In this document: positions 49,242 through 49,769 of the stretch, piece after piece
Position numbering within the stretch: position 1 is the first letter of the stretch
Layout: each line of letters starts with the position of its first letter
Source of the DNA: a virus
Length of the DNA: 49,769 nt
Reading direction: 5' to 3' (one strand)
Virus record (IMG/VR): IMGVR_UViG_3300031857_000304
Location: 1-49,769 of that record
The notes under the pieces: generated by a model
The model's input: the letters and a program-made list of their open reading frames with translations, nothing else
Told to the model about the DNA's origin: nothing
Databases searched by the model: none
Position numbers and translations under genes: made by a program

Positions 49242-49769
49242 TTAAAATACTCTCAACCCTTGTTGTCTTTCAATAACAGTACTCATATGGTCTGCCCAAT
49301 GTAGAATATACTGAATGGTATAACGAAGGTATTTTGAAGTATCATAAACTTTGTAATACTTTTCATTATCTTCATCATAAACTCCGTCTGTTAATTTAAT
49401 ACCAAACCATTCTTTATCAGAATAGGTAATACCATATTGAGAAAGAGTAAAAAATCCTCTATCAGTAATACTCATAAATGGAATTGCTTCGTTTCTTTTA
49501 AAGTATTCACCCTTATTCTTAATATGCCAATCAGAATCGTTGGCTATATAATGTAATTCACCCTTAATACCCAACTTACCTAAATCGTGATGCAATGCTG
49601 CAAAAATTAATTCTTCATCTGTAAAATCAACTGTTCCACCACATTCAGTAAAAAGATTTTTCATTTTTAAAGAATGCTTACAAACATTAAATATGTGGTC
49701 AATGTAACCACCTTCATACGCATAATGGAAATTCTTATTACCACTCGCTGGTGATAACATTAGGTTAGG
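49242..49769 (-). CDS. HD-domain phosphohydrolase, 5' end cut by window edge
   Basis: The frame is open to the window edge (reading PNL before the first ATG at 49760), so the true start is probably outside. The metal motif is HHDLGK (H57-H58-D59 counting from the 49760 ATG). An earlier YEGGYIDHI supplies another histidine, and LHWADHMS supplies the last aspartate. HD proteins hydrolyse nucleotides, cyclic nucleotides or RNA ends. This subtype opens with ASGNKNFHYAYEGG as in several phage and bacterial phosphohydrolases. A nucleotide-metabolism role is likely. Confidence 0.82.
   Translation of the reverse strand, partial: PNLMLSPASGNKNFHYAYEGGYIDHIFNVCKHSLKMKNLFTECGGTVDFTDEELIFAALHHDLGKLGIKGELHYIANDSDWHIKNKGEYFKRNEAIPFMSITDRGFFTLSQYGITYSDKEWFGIKLTDGVYDEDNEKYYKVYDTSKYLRYTIQYILHWADHMSTVIERQQGLRVF

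Noticed and set aside
1-49769. tRNA genes, integrase, insertion sequences
   Set aside because: Gaps are too short for tRNA clusters and I saw no cloverleaf sequences, transposase or integrase motifs.

Overview
The window is a 49.8-kb piece of an AT-rich, densely packed tailed-phage genome of the T4-like myovirus type. The diagnostic T4-type genes are a gp6-like baseplate wedge protein next to gp25, a gp5-like hub protein, a gp55-like late sigma factor, a gp47/gp46-type recombination nuclease, a gp61-like primase, and long tail-fibre proteins, one ending in an S74 intramolecular chaperone. Several intergenic gaps carry promoters of the Bacteroidota type (TTTG, 19-20 nt, TAnnTTTG). A second tail protein is built from modules common in Bacteroidota, and there are no consistent Shine-Dalgarno sites. 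A Bacteroidota host, perhaps aquatic, is therefore the best guess. Nearly every gene lies on the minus strand, so transcription runs from high to low coordinates. The only convincing plus-strand gene is a small ribbon-helix-helix protein at 12453.

Layout in the direction of transcription: 49.8-45.3 kb holds an HD-domain hydrolase, an Hsp20 chaperone, a membrane coiled-coil protein with a dnaX-like slippery site, a peptide-deformylase-like protein without its active site, and the gp55-like sigma factor. 45.3-41.7 kb holds a carbamoyltransferase, an SGNH-like protein and a glycosyltransferase-like protein. 41.7-23.0 kb is the baseplate and tail block: hub, GH19 cell-wall hydrolase, gp25, gp6, a DNRLRE protein, a 1581-aa LamG-containing protein and several virion proteins. 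22.9-12.6 kb is metabolism and replication: a GIY-YIG-like protein, two SGNH-like proteins, primase, thymidylate synthase, a sugar-isomerase-type cupin, a possible restriction-modification pair and a fused Mre11/Rad50 nuclease. 12.4-0 kb is one long operon: the 1876-aa tail fibre, a polyproline adhesin, a prolyl-hydroxylase-like oxygenase, then glycosyltransferases, a methyltransferase and an epimerase.

The last operon is the most provocative part. A protein with runs of 29, 18 and 13 prolines is followed six bases later by a 2OG-Fe(II) oxygenase of the prolyl-4-hydroxylase type and then by sugar-transfer genes, many with overlapping stop and start codons. This suggests a phage that hydroxylates and glycosylates its own tail adhesin, by analogy with plant hydroxyproline-rich glycoproteins. 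It is inference, but it can be tested.

Two promoter classes can be proposed. TAnnTTTG-type sites precede the DNA-metabolism and chaperone genes and look host-sigma dependent. TATTTATA, always pointing in the direction of the gene, precedes most structural transcription units and may be read by the gp55-like sigma factor. Two factor-independent terminators are visible. I see no tRNA genes, CRISPR arrays, insertion sequences or integrase.
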